NCBI GenBank assembly: GCA_949152475.1
Contig: OX424566.1
Coordinates: 33,420,423 to 33,484,422, forward strand
Source: Terebella lapidaria
Lineage: Eukaryota; Annelida; Polychaeta; Terebellida; Terebellidae
Length of the DNA stretch: 64,000 bases
Direction of reading: 5' to 3'
Shown here: positions 22,885 to 34,820 of the stretch, in pieces
Numbering within the stretch: the first letter of the stretch is position 1
How the letters are laid out: each line of letters starts with the position of its first letter
The notes under the pieces: model-generated
The model's input: only the letters and a program-made list of their open reading frames with translations
Database searches by the model: none
What the model was told of the DNA's origin: nothing
Program-made: the position numbers and the translations under genes

Positions 22885-25800
22885 ATGATTTTTGGAACTA
22901 CACGTTCGGATATGGATGAAGATACGGAATCGAACGAAGGTACTGACTGCAACGATTCCTATGATGAAATCCCTAACCACACGTGCTGTTCGAGGCTCAA
23001 GGACAAACTCTGCAGCACTCACAAGGTGGAGCCACTGTCTAGCTGGTTGGCACTAGGTGCCTCTTTCGTGATCAACACCATGACGGCGAGCATGGAGGGT
23101 TCCGTCGGGATCCTTTATGACTACTTCGTGGATACATACGACAGCAACCGAGCCACGATAGGATGGACCTGGTCCATGTACGTGTGCGCAGCCTCCATAA
23201 CAGGTAATTCCACCGACTCGATGATTATTTCTTTGCAGTAGATTGAAAATTAGCTACACTTCTAAATGTTGTATTATCGTTCTTTTGCTTGCAGGTTTGT
23301 TGTGCTCGCCGATTATTACACGATATGGCTGTAGGCCCGTGGCGGTACTCGGTCTTATGTTCTATGGCGTCGGAATGTGTCTATCCGCTCTGGCTCCGAA
23401 TGTGTTATGCTTGATCATTTTCTACGGTATTTTACTAGGTAGGTAATGTATGAAAACTGTATAATCTATGTGTCACCAATAGCATCAGACTATTGCATCG
23501 ATAGCATCAGCACCAGTCATCCTCGAAAAGAGGAGCTGTATGGTACTGAGAATAGTTGTCAACAATTTGTAAGGCCTAAGGCCTTTCTGTTTCTCGTCCC
23601 CGCCCGCCTGTTTAGAAGCAGCCTCCCGGATTTTTTTATTTGCGATTCTCAAATAAAAAATAAAAAGTGTTCCCGCCCCTATTTAGAGGATATTAATGAT
23701 TGAAATGTAAGTATCAATCTATTACCACCAATACAGTGAGATTTTAATGATGCCAATAACAAACGAAAAATACAATATTTTGCAATAGAAACAAAGCCCG
23801 ACCAAATAGTTTATCCAAAGACACACTGGCGTCATCAGGGGCAGACAGTGTGTTAAATGTAGTTGTTTCTACTGTACACCTGATGGAATTAGTATACAAC
23901 TGCCCAACAACCTATGAAAACAATTTAGAAATCCGAAACAAACCCCATGGAACAGATATATGACAAGTACATAAGTACCTAATCACAAGCCCGAAGGCTA
24001 CTGAGTTGATGGTATCCTCGGGGACAGATTTAACGTCCACCAGCAGTGACACCGACTCAGTGGTATGAATGTAAGTATCAATCTATTACCACCAATACAG
24101 TGAGATTTCAATGATGCCAATAACACCGAATCACAGCATGCAACTTTGGCATATATTTAACTTACCTCTTTGTTTTCACTCTCCGCCAAATGAGACACAG
24201 ACGCTACCACTTTTCAAAACCAGTTACTCCATGTGGGTACATGCATGTAATAATACATTTAAAATTGTGATCACGAATTGATTCCTCATGTATACTCTAA
24301 TGGACATATTACCTGATAGAGTGGTTCTCCACAATTACTCATCATTGAAATATATATTCCACCAACGGTTTTTGATAATAATACTACTAGTACACAGAAT
24401 CATCCCGTCTGTGCTGACTGCTAGGATGATGGCACACCAGTAGTGCCAAGGTGCCCGACCAAGAGCTTTCAAGCCCAAATAAATCAAGCCTCTAGAAATG
24501 AAATCATTAAAGTCATGTGTTACACATGATTTCAATTTTAAAGCCTTGATTTATTTGGGCTTGCATGCGTCTGTGCGCAAGTGTTTTTCTTTTCAATCAA
24601 TCACATTTATTTTCATTGTATACGTGTGAAATGTTGTCCCACCAAAAATAAAAAAATAAAAAGTTCCTCCCTACCCAATTTTCTGTTGAGCTGAGGACGG
24701 TATTTTTTGCAAAATAAAAAATAAAAAGTCCCTCCCTACCCAGTTTCGAAAAAATAGGAGGACGAGAAACAGAAAATTAATTTTTTTGGCCTAATACATA
24801 CACTACTGTCACTGAGATATCGTTCTCGATGGTTAAACCCTCACAGGTTTGCTTGATTCCGGCAACCAAGCAACTCACAGGTGGTGACTAATCTGTATCT
24901 CTGTAATGTATTTTCTCAGGATGTGGTTTTGGCGCATGTGTGCTGGCCTCGATCAGTCTCGTACAGCAAGCGTTCACGGAAAACCGTGGCCTGGCCAATG
25001 GCTTGGCTTCCATGGGCTACACCCTAGGAACCGCATTAGGACCAGTGATGGTACAGTACTACCTGGAAAACTTTGGCCTTTCTGGTGCTCTGGTAATGCA
25101 CGGTGCCGTTTTCTTTCAAGCGATTGTCTTTGCGATGTTCGCGAGATCTCCAAAGAGGTTCATCCGAGTAAAGGAGTATGCTGCTGATGGAAATAATGAC
25201 AAAGAGTCTTCAAACGACGAGGATGAGCTATCGGCTTGTCATTCGACAAATACCATCAATAATCTGGCAGTTAGCTCGAACAGAGCCAAAGTAAAAAAGG
25301 AAGGAGTGGCTGAAAGAATTCGACATGTGTTGGTGGAAATCTGCAATTTCAGCCTTCTGAGAAATATTCCTTTTGTTCTGGTAATATTTTATACTATGTT
25401 TATAAGGATGGGGCGGTTTGGCCAATTGACTCAAACCGTCAGTGCTGCAATCTTCAGAGGCCTGTCGCCGGTGGAAGCAGCCCAGATTGTCCCCGTGATA
25501 GGTTTGTGTAATTTTATAACGAGAGTTTTGTCCACCTTCCTGTTGAACATTCGATGGATGGATCCTATTCTCTACGCAATACCCGGTAGTACTTTACTAA
25601 TGTGTGCTGCGGTCACAGCGGCCACAGCCCAGACATACAACACGTTTGTGGTGTGTATGGTCTTCACGGGACTCGGGGAAGGTAATGTTAAAAAATAATT
25701 CAATTAATAATTTTAATACTAATTGTTTCAATTATAACTGAAATATCAGCACAGTACAAATCAAAGAGGGGTGTGTCAAGAAGTCAGATGAAATACACAT

Positions 25801-26387
25801 TTTAAACACATCAAATATCAATTTGATTTACAGGACATATTATATATTTTACAAACTATTATAAATATTATGTTATGTATCCGAATTAGTCCCTACATAC
25901 TCTGATTCATTTCTCTCGCATCCATCTAGGTATCTATAACACGATTATGGGAATTATGATAGTCCGGGTGGTCGGCGTCAAGGACTTTCCTAAAGCCTTT
26001 TCCATATTAAGGTTACTAATCATACCAGGGACATTCTTTGCTGTTCCCTTCAGCGGTAAGCGAATTGTAATTTCAACGACCAATTAATAATTGCAGAGCC
26101 TAGTCCTACTGATAATTTAGGTTATACATATATACTTTTACATATGCACATGTATCATAATTTTTGCCAGTGTATAACCATATATTTTGTAGTTTTGTGG
26201 AAATCGAACTAATACTATATATGATATCCATTTTTGAATTTCAGGTTGGTTGTTCGATGTATCTGGTGAATATATTACCACTTACATTTTTATTGCAAGT
26301 GTCGCTTTGACATCCATTGTTCTGGTGATCATAGCACACATGTTACTAGAGCTGCGTGAAAAACGGCAAGAAAACAGATGTACGTGA
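22885..26387 (+). CDS. SLC16/monocarboxylate-transporter-like carrier, copy 1
   Basis: Five exons join in phase 1 throughout: 22885-23203, 23295-23438, 24920-25681, 25930-26055 and 26245-26387 (TGA). The product is about 497 residues; an alternative ATG is at 22912. A hydrophilic acidic N-terminus precedes 12 predicted membrane segments of a major-facilitator protein. The AFTENRGLANGLASMGYTLG segment matches the conserved MCT motif at helix 5 (F-x-x-R-R-x-L-A-x-G-L-A-x-x-G). RYGCRP after helix 2 fits the MFS loop. A charged loop near residues 270-320 lies between helices 6 and 7. SLC16 proteins carry monocarboxylates, aromatic amino acids or iodothyronines across the plasma membrane. The usual DGGWGW-like helix 1 motif is not seen (EPLSSWLAL), so the substrate is open. 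Intron 2 carries a 1.2-kb insertion absent from copy 2. Confidence 0.85.
23704..24122 (+). repeat. Repeat A, best copy (364-bp unit plus partial second copy)
   Basis: GTAAGTATCAATCTATTACC at 23707 returns at 24071, a period of 364 bp, and the second copy breaks off after about 50 bp. Other copies or fragments: 8765, 11016, 18990, 21190, 42490 and 50355. It is nested inside the intron 2 insertion. Confidence 0.75.
24470..24563. repeat. Compound palindrome
   Basis: CAAGCCCAAATAAATCAAG (24470-24488) is the perfect reverse complement of 24545-24563. Between them, TGAAATCA/TGATTTCA and TCATGTGT/ACACATGA add inner inverted pairs, so the 94 bp can fold into a long hairpin. Confidence 0.8.
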
Positions 26388-29300
26388 CATCATAACCAAT
26401 TATCGAACATACTATCATTCACATAATTGAGAGTGGGCCTACGTTCCACAATTAGCTTGGAACTGACAAATATCTAAACCCTGTCGAGTAAAGTTTCCAT
26501 GGATTATGTCTTCCATGCCAATGCACGTTGCTAATGTCAAAAATGACTGTATGCATCATTGCAAGCAAGTGCTGATATTCTAATATCAGTGACATATGAA
26601 TGCTAAATATGAACGATAAGCACAGCTAGCATCGACCAGAGTGAATTCCGTTAGGATTCCAGGGCATGGAGGCAGTGATGAGCCAAATAGAGTGTATCTG
26701 AGGCGTCCAACTTTTGGACAGTCGATACAACCGTGATCAATAGAATTGGTTATATTTTCTATAAACTGTATGTGTGAACATTCGAACTCACTGTTGTTTG
26801 TGAGATATCATCAAATATCTTCTCCATTCTCAATAACGAATTGTAAATGTTGATGTGTTCTATCATCTAGAAAGAAGTAATGCGAGGTATTCCAGTAGTG
26901 TTGAGTTGGTGAATGTGTAATTTCCCCTGTATTTGCAAGAGGATTACCGCGGGTCATAAACCAGTCAAGCTAGACACAGAGGGCTGATGGGCTACACCCT
27001 GACAACAAGACACTCTGGAATACTAAACATCTTAGTGACATCAACAACAAGATCGTAAATGTAATAGTTTTTTTTTTATATGAAATGAATAATATAAAAT
27101 AAATGTAACACTGAAATACCAAATATGTAAACCGTCCACACTGTTACAGTGTAATTTACTAGTCATTTCTCGGCTGCATTTTTAGCATTATGCTTTTCCA
27201 GATTTGTAATATATAATCAGGTCTGTGGATTCCACGGACTAAAACAAGACTTGGCTTGGGAGTAATCTGCAGACTGAAAGTACTGAAAAACAAACGCCAT
27301 ATCGTTTAATATATCTCTTAAAATGGAGATGATCTGGTTTTAGGAATATCTGTAACAACGTTCACGAATTATGTGACCGACAGCCGGGACATGGCCACTA
27401 CAGTTCATTTGATTTATTCTCATGGCACTCAACCTTATCAGCTTTGTCAACACATACATGCGTTTAACTTCCATCTTGTCAATCAGTCGCCCCGTTAGTC
27501 GCCTTGGTCCATTACTAAAGGTCAATCGAGTACAACAATTGAGCTAATTATATCACGCTGTTCATTCTGTTTCCGCAATGGTCGTTCATGACTCATTGAA
27601 TTGAAAGTCACACTTCGGTATATTTGGGTAACTATAGATGTATAGGAATACAAGTCACTCATAGGAATAAATAGATAATACGGATACCAATTCCACGGGG
27701 ACTACCTGATATACAAGCACTGTTTTTCTCGAAACATTATTAGCAAATATTGTTCTTGATATCATTATTAGACAAAACTTATTGAGTAATACTCATAACT
27801 CCTATCATGATATCACCCTGATAGTTTAGATATCCAAATGTAAGCATTATTTGTCAGATTGCCCGCTCCAAGTTCGCCCGATGATCTGCCACCGGAACAC
27901 CATAAAATTTTGGTGATATTCTTGCTAAAATATCATGATCTATAAGTGGAATCATCATTTGACATGGTATTAGACTATGATAAATAGACATGCAATGTCA
28001 CAATAAATGGCACTCCAGGGAGTAGTACTATGTTATCGGCAATAACAATAGTTATTAAAAGATTCACTGATATCTGCACATAAATAAGGTCTGAAAACAT
28101 GTAAATTCACCAAAAACGTCATCATGACACTACTCTGACAGTCCCTGTAGTTTATGATGTTTCCTATATTAATCTCGGCTTACCATGGAGACGAGACGGT
28201 TGTCTCTCATGTCAAGTCCAGACAGTGTGGGAGGAGGCGAAAGTGACCTATTTGTGACACAATAAAATTGTCCATTGTTCCGTGAGATTCTGGATACTGC
28301 TTCTTATTGGGACACATGTCGAAGGGATTTATTATTTCCAAATATAAAGTCATCTTTGGTTGTGCATAGTTGTGCATATCATCTATGATTATATGATATG
28401 CACAACGTATTCTCTGAAATACAGTCTGTTGGACCCCATCAAACCCTGAGATTGATTTGCCGATTTTCTTTTGTCTGAATGAGTTTTACTGATCAATACC
28501 CTGACACAATCAAATTATCTCCAGGAACTGATAAATGACTAAAGCCTACTTGAGTATTTATTTTCCTGGCACCACGCTCTCTTAACACGAAGTTGACTGT
28601 GTAAGTTCAGACCACCTGCTGGTTCACACCCCCTATCTAGTTCTGGTGTTTAGGGGTACAAGCGGTGACCTTGGTGTCTGGCATATATTGCATTTTATCA
28701 TTCATCATTTTCGTTAGTTGTTACTACAAATTAGAGTTGTCAAGATCATCATTTATGTTCTGGATATATTTTCCGAAACTGACTAGTCCACCTTATCATT
28801 CGCAAAATTAGGAAAAACATAATGATAAATCTCATTTGGATGGTCGATAAATTAACTATGCAAAACAAACGATATTCTCATCTGATGCATATACTTGTTA
28901 GAGGGGAGATTTAGACATGCTTCCAATAGATAAAATGGAACAGAAGGACAATTTTAGCCTAATTTCCAAAACCGTCAGTGTTAGAGTACTTATCAGTTGC
29001 CTATCATGGGTTCTGACGCCTCTTTGTATCGCTGTTTGAGGATTTCTCAATTTTGCACGGCCCAGATAAACTATGCTGCCCTCAATACTATTAACATGCC
29101 TATTATAATTTTTAAAGTATATTAAAGTATAATGAATGCTATACAATATGTGCATCCGGACCGGGTAGATTGTGCTACTATTCTTCTAGATTCAGTGATG
29201 ACATAAAAGATGCTAGACGGAGCACACTTCTCAAAATAATTGAAGGACATATCAAATTCCACTAGAATAATTATGTAGATGTAAATTATATGCTTAGAAA

Positions 29301-30947
29301 ACAGTACACATGTCATACAAATTGTGTGATTTTGCTAAGATCCTATAAAATTGTACTGAGATCATGAACCTGTCCTTGATCCTGGATTCTGATCTAGGTA
29401 CCCTTGAAGGACTTGGACAGCACGTTCTGATTTTTGGGGGAGAAAAAAAGTCTATTCTCGGACATAAAAAAAAATTACGGGGCTACCATTCTGGTTCATT
29501 TAAATCCGGATCAGATTCCTGATGTATATATATGAATGTCAGACACATCATGTTTTGATTTTTTGACAACTCACACAATCACAGCCCATCTATTAGATAT
29601 TTAACCATATTTATGGAAAAGAGTTATTTTCATTTGACGACTGGTGCGGTCCTTAAATTATGCTGTGGGGTGTACATGGTAGTATCAGGGCAGTATATTC
29701 TTTTTGGGCCTATAAATCAATACAATCCATCGGGGTCGCATATGTCCATTAAGGCTTTAAAACCAGCTGCCAAAGCAGTGTCCATAGTTGCATAGAGCCC
29801 TTAACACTACTCGATTATTGAAACATCGCATTTGATCCGTCTGGCAGCTTGTCAATGAAACAAAATATATTGGTAAAAACATACGCATGCAAATTTCAGA
29901 ACGACAATGTATTCCGCAGGCTTTAGTGTCCGTATTAGCAAACATGCATAGTTTCAATAGCCCAGTCGGAAATGTGAAAACAATAATAAGAGCAGATCTA
30001 AATCATACTGTTGGTTAGCCTATATTGACAATTGCGAATCTAAGTAAGTCTTCTGGTTATATATTGTCAGTCGCTTTATCGGATCCAGCTTGAGCCAGTA
30101 GGCGGTGGTAAACATAGATTCGAGGGAAGCTACTTCAATTCAATATACTTATTCAGATTGCAGTTTAATAATTTTAGCTGCAGTACCCTTTAATATCAAT
30201 ATCGATATTAATTATATCCACGTAAAACAAATGAACCAGATTAACAACCAACTGATAAGTGGTGGTCAACCAAAGTGCTGAAGAGAAACACAACGAGACA
30301 TAATATATTTTAAAGATAATAAAAACTATATTGATTTGTTCCAAAGGTTTAAATTTTAACTTTTTTCCTCAACGGACATCTTTGTAAGCTTTACTGTGGA
30401 ATTTCTCCTGAATCAACACATCAACACATTTTCTTTATATTATCGTTTATTTGTCTTCTCTACACACTGTCCACACATAATCCAAGAATATGACACTATT
30501 CAAGAAATGACAAGGCAGGTCTGTAGTAAAGCACCTTTGGAGGCCCTGCTATGATGGGACCCTCTGCTCTTGGGAGATGAATTAATACAGAGTATATCAT
30601 ATTAAGGTCTTTGTACTCGATAGGACTGTTAGTGTTGTTTGGACAGTAACTGTTTTAGCATGATGATTGCGTAATGAAACGGTATAACACATTATTCATG
30701 TACCAGCAAAAAGAATGGTATGAGCATTTGGGCTTGGATATGTGATGCTATAGAACACATGCCTATCACAACAAAGCCCGCCACCTTTGCACTCATGTCC
30801 AGAGCATGCATGTATATGTTTATCGTAGATCATTCGAGTTGTATAACACAAGTGTACATATACACACGTCCATATATTGTGATTATTGGCATGTGAAAGC
30901 AACTTTTGAGAAGGAATCAAGCTGTAAGTGCCAGAACAGAAGTTCAT

Positions 30948-33900
30948 ATGATTATTGGAATTACACGTTCGGCTATGGATGAAGACACGGAATCGAACGA
31001 AGGTACTGACTGCGACGATTCCTATGATGAAATCCCTAACCACACGTGCTGTTCGAGGGTCAAGGACAAACCCTGCAGCACTAGCAACGTGGAGCCACTG
31101 TCTAGCTGGCTGGCGCTAGGTGCCGCTTTCGTGATAAACACCATGACGTCGAGCATGGAGGGTTCCGTCGGGATCCTATATGACTACTTCGTGGACAAGT
31201 ATGACAGCAACCGAGCCACGATCGGATGGACCTGGTCCATGTACCTGTGTGCAGCCTCCATAACAGGTTATTCCACCGATCCGATGATTATTTCCTTGCT
31301 GTACATTGAAAATTAGCTACACTGCTGAATGTTGTATTATCGTTCTTTTGCTTGCAGGTTTGTTGTGCTCGCCGATTATTACACGATATGGCTGTCGACC
31401 CGTGGCAATACTCGGTCTTATGTTCTATGGCGTCGGAATGTGTCTATCCGCTCTTTCTCCGAGTGTGTTATGCTTGATCATTTTCTACGGCATTTTGCTA
31501 GGTAGGTAATGTATGAAAACTGTTTTATTTATGTGTCACTAATAGCATCAGACCATAGCATCGATAGCATCAGCACCAGTCATGGCGTCGGAATGTGTCT
31601 ATCTGCTCTGGCTCCGAGTGTGTTATGCTTGATCAGTTTCTACGGCATTTTACTAGGTAGGTAATGTATGAAAACTGTTTTATTTATGTGTCACTAATAG
31701 CATCAGACCATAGCGTCGACAGCATCAGCACCAGTCATCCACGAATTACACACCGAAACGAGGGGATGTATGGTACTGAAAACTATTGTCAACAATTTGT
31801 ATTACATACACTACTGTCACTGAAGTATTGCTCTTGATGGTCAAGCCCTCGCAGGTGGTGACTATTCTGTAACGCTGTAGTGTATTCACTCAGGATGTGG
31901 TTTTGGTGCCTGTGTGCTGGCCGCGGTCAGTCTCATACAGCAAGCGTTCACGGAAAACCGTGGCCTGGCCAATGGCTTGGCTTCCATGGGCTACACCCTA
32001 GGAACCGCATTAGGACCAGTGATGGTACAGTACTTCCTGGAAAACTTTGGCCTTTCTGGTGCTCTTGTACTTCACGGTGCTGTGTTCTTTCAAGCCATTG
32101 TCTTTGCGATGTTCGCGAGATCTCCAAAGAGGTTTATCCGAGTCAAGGAGGATGTTGCTGATGGAAATAATGACAAAGAATCTTCGAACGACGAGGATAA
32201 GCTATCGGCTTGTCATTCGACAAATATCATTAATAATCTGGCAGTTAGCTCGAACAGAGCCAAAGTTAAGACGGGAAGAATGGCTGAGAGAATTCGACAT
32301 GTGTTGGTGGAAATCTGCAACTTCAGCCTTCTGAGAAATATTCCTTTTGTTCTTGTTATATTCTACACAATGTTTATAAGCATGGGGCGGTTTGGTCAAT
32401 TGACTCAAACCGTCAGTGCTGCAATCTTCAGAGGCCTGTCGTCCAAGGAAGGAGCCCAGATGGTGCCCGTTATAGGTCTGTGTAATTTTATAACGAGAGT
32501 CTTGTCTACCTTCTTGTTGAACATTCGATGGATGGATCCTATTCTCTATGCAATACCCGGTAGTACTTTACTAATGTGTGCTGCCGTCACAGCGGCCACC
32601 GCCCAGACTTACAACACGTTTGTGGTGTGTATGGTCTTCACGGGACTCGGGGAAGGTAATGTTCAATCAGAATTAAAGCATTAAGTATAATATGTATTAT
32701 CTCAATTATAATTGAAATATTAGCAAAACAACAATTACAGAAGGATGTTTCAAGCAGTCAGATAAAAACACATTTTGAACACATCAATATCAAATCGATC
32801 TACAGGACATAGTATGAATTCCACAAACTGTTATAAATATTATGTTATGTATCCGAATTACTCGCTACATACTTTGATTCATTCCTCTCGCACCCATCCA
32901 GGTATCTATAACACGATTTTGGGAATTATGATCGTCCGGGTGGTCGGCGTCAAGGACTTTCCTAGAGCCTTCTCCATATTAAGGTTACTCATCATACCAG
33001 GGACATTCTTTGCTGTTCCCTTCAGCGGTGAGTGAATCGTTTTAACGATATAAAGGGCTAATGGTTAGTTCTCACCTATACGAATCTCCATGCGAATGTC
33101 ATGCGATCATTGGGTTTTGCAATTTTCGTGTAAATATGCGAATTTAGCAGCAAATCCGCCTTGTTTTAACCGACACAGTCTCACTTTTACGATTATTACA
33201 CGAATGTCATACCACACGACTTCACGCGATTCTATGCGAGCTCCATATGACACCATTGAGACTTCCATGCATTCTATGCAAATGCCGTGCGAAACCCGCG
33301 CGACTAACACGAACTCCACACAACTCCGGTGAGACTTTGCTTGAATTGATCAATCGATATAAAATAGGCACATCAAGGTGGATTCGCCCATACATTTCCT
33401 GAGTTCGAACTTCTATATGATTTGGAGAGTCCGAGTGATAGTACAATAGCAGTCGTGTGGCTCACGCATCATGATCTTGGAACATCATGTGGGATTCTCA
33501 CGGGAAACGCATGGAGTCGTGTGGATGTCGAATGGCATTCCTATAAGTCGTACGGGAGTCTTCCTCGGGTCTTGTTGTTTGGCCGGCTATGCGAATATAA
33601 TCAGAATCTGACACGACTTCCGTTCGAGCAATAAGACTACCACAAGACCTCCACACGAACCTACGCGTAACCCGTTTGACTCCAATGCGTTTGACTCCAA
33701 AGTTACACGAATGCCACACGACCATTTTGGTCAGACCAAATGGTCAGACCAAAATGGTCGTATGGGCATGCAAATTTAGACGAATTAGGACGAATTTTTC
33801 CGACTGCCACACGACATGGTTCGAATTGTATACAAAACCCATGCGGCTCATGTACGACTCCCACACGACCAATCGGAATTAATATTCGCATGGCATTCGC

Positions 33901-34508
33901 ATAGAAATTCGTATAGGTGAGAACGGGGTATTAGCCTCGTCCTGCCAGTTGGGTCACTAAGCAACCATACCTAAGCAATCCAATTATTGTTGTACATGCA
34001 TTTCACCTTCAAGTTCATTTTCCGGTCATTTTGAAATTGGATACTATGGAGACATCCTACCAATTCAATCCTATTAATTTCTTACTCAGACGGACAACTC
34101 GAACTCGAAGTGACTTTATTCCACATACGTACATACATATCTATGCTCAAACCGACGCAAACTAAAAACTGTACAATGAAATCTTGCTTAATAAACAAAA
34201 ACTCATCAAAACACTCTAATTCCCCACACATAAATATATTTGTCGGTGTGAGTTATACATATATACATGTACTATAAATTTTGGCAGTGTATAATATATC
34301 ATATATGTTTTGTACTTTCGTGGAAGTCGATGTAATACTACACGATACCTATTGTTGAATTTCAGGTTGGTTGTTTGATGTATCTGGTGAATATATTGCC
34401 ACTTACATTTTTATCGCAAGTGTCGCTTTGACATCCATTGTTCTGATGATCATAGCACACATATTACTTGAGCTGCGTGAAAAAAGGCAAGAAAACAGAT
34501 GTGTGTGA
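30948..34508 (+). CDS. SLC16/monocarboxylate-transporter-like carrier, copy 2
   Basis: Exons: 30948-31266, 31358-31501, 31894-32655, 32902-33027 and 34366-34508 (TGA). Each exon has exactly the length of its partner in copy 1 (319, 144, 762, 126 and 143 bp) and all junctions are phase 1, giving 497 residues. The alternative ATG is at 30975. Protein differences from copy 1 are scattered and mostly conservative (for example LVLHG for LVMHG, MFISMGR for MFIRMGR). No stop or frameshift is seen, so both copies look functional. The MCT helix 5 motif is intact. Intron 4 is swollen to 1338 bp by a foldback insertion, and intron 2 contains a duplicate of the end of exon 2 with its own donor. Confidence 0.85.
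31427..31737 (+). repeat. 155-bp tandem duplication spanning the end of exon 2 and its donor
   Basis: ATGGCGTCGGAATGTGTCTA occurs at 31427 (in exon 2) and 31582 (in intron 2). The following GGTAGGTAATG donor and the intron start are also repeated. The second partial exon has no good acceptor in front, only GCACCAG, so it is probably skipped, but two competing donors now exist. Confidence 0.85.
33056..33936. mobile_element. Foldback/TIR element in intron 4 of SLC16-like copy 2
   Basis: GGCTAAT then TTCTCACCTATACGAAT at the left is mirrored by ATTCGTATAGGTGAGAACGG then ATTAGCC at the right. The 880-bp interior is an unusual run of loosely repeated CACACGA, ATGCGA and TCGTGTGG words on both strands. 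A triple palindrome of GACCATTTTGGTC type lies near 33720-33760. Copy 1 has no such insertion in its 189-bp intron 4. No coding capacity. Confidence 0.75.
33937..34260. other. Extra intron 4 sequence of copy 2, class unknown
   Basis: About 300 bp after the foldback element also has no counterpart in intron 4 of copy 1. Homology resumes near TTATACATATATACATGTAC at about 34254. It may be a second small insertion. Confidence 0.45.
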
Positions 34509-34670
34509 CATCATAACCAATTACCTAACATACTATCTTTCACTTATTAAGAGTAGGCCTCTGTTCCACAATTGGTAGCCATTTTGTGCAATCTCTTTGT
34601 CCCTCACATATATATATATATATAAACAAGTAAAGTTTCAATTGATTATTCCTCCATGCTCTTGCACATG

Positions 34671-34820
34671 CTGGTGCTCAATGAACAAGAAGTATATAAT
34701 ACTACCTAGCTACCTACTTGTGTACTGGTGCTCAATAAACAACATCAAAGTAGTATATAATACTACCTAGCTACCTACTTGTGTGCTGGTGCTCAATAAA
34801 CAACATCAAAGTAGTATATA
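34671..34820 (+). repeat. Tandem repeat, about 61-bp period
   Basis: CTGGTGCTCAAT is found at 34671, 34725 and 34786, each followed by the AGTATATAATACTACCTAGC segment or part of it: about two and a half copies. Confidence 0.75.

Larger units (their letters stand above)
23570..24792. mobile_element. TIR element inserted in intron 2 of SLC16-like copy 1, with nested repeat A
   Basis: Begins AGGCCTAAGGCCTTTCTGTT followed by TCTCGTCC and ends GGACGAGAAACAGAAAATTA...GGCCTA, so the ends are inverted repeats of about 30-40 bp. AAAATAAAAAATAAAAAG blocks lie inside both ends. Copy 2 of the gene reads straight from CAACAATTTGTA to ACATACACTACTGTC, giving an empty site. Repeat A (23704-24122) and a strong palindrome (24470-24563) lie inside. 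No transposase frame is visible, so it is non-autonomous. Confidence 0.7.
22518..30520 (+). repeat. Segmental duplication, unit 1 (8.0 kb, contains SLC16-like copy 1)
   Basis: Colinear with 30583-38780. Matching landmarks: ATACTGAGTATATCATATTA at 22521 against ATACAGAGTATATCATATTA at about 30585; all five exons; 3' flanking blocks (26700/34918, 27060/35270, 28130/36610, 28450/37130, 29640/37860, 30060/38310); and the end block GAAATGACAAGGCAGGT at about 30504 against 38764. The 3' flank (26388-30520) holds no other gene that I can support; its conservation with unit 2 reflects shared descent. Confidence 0.85.
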
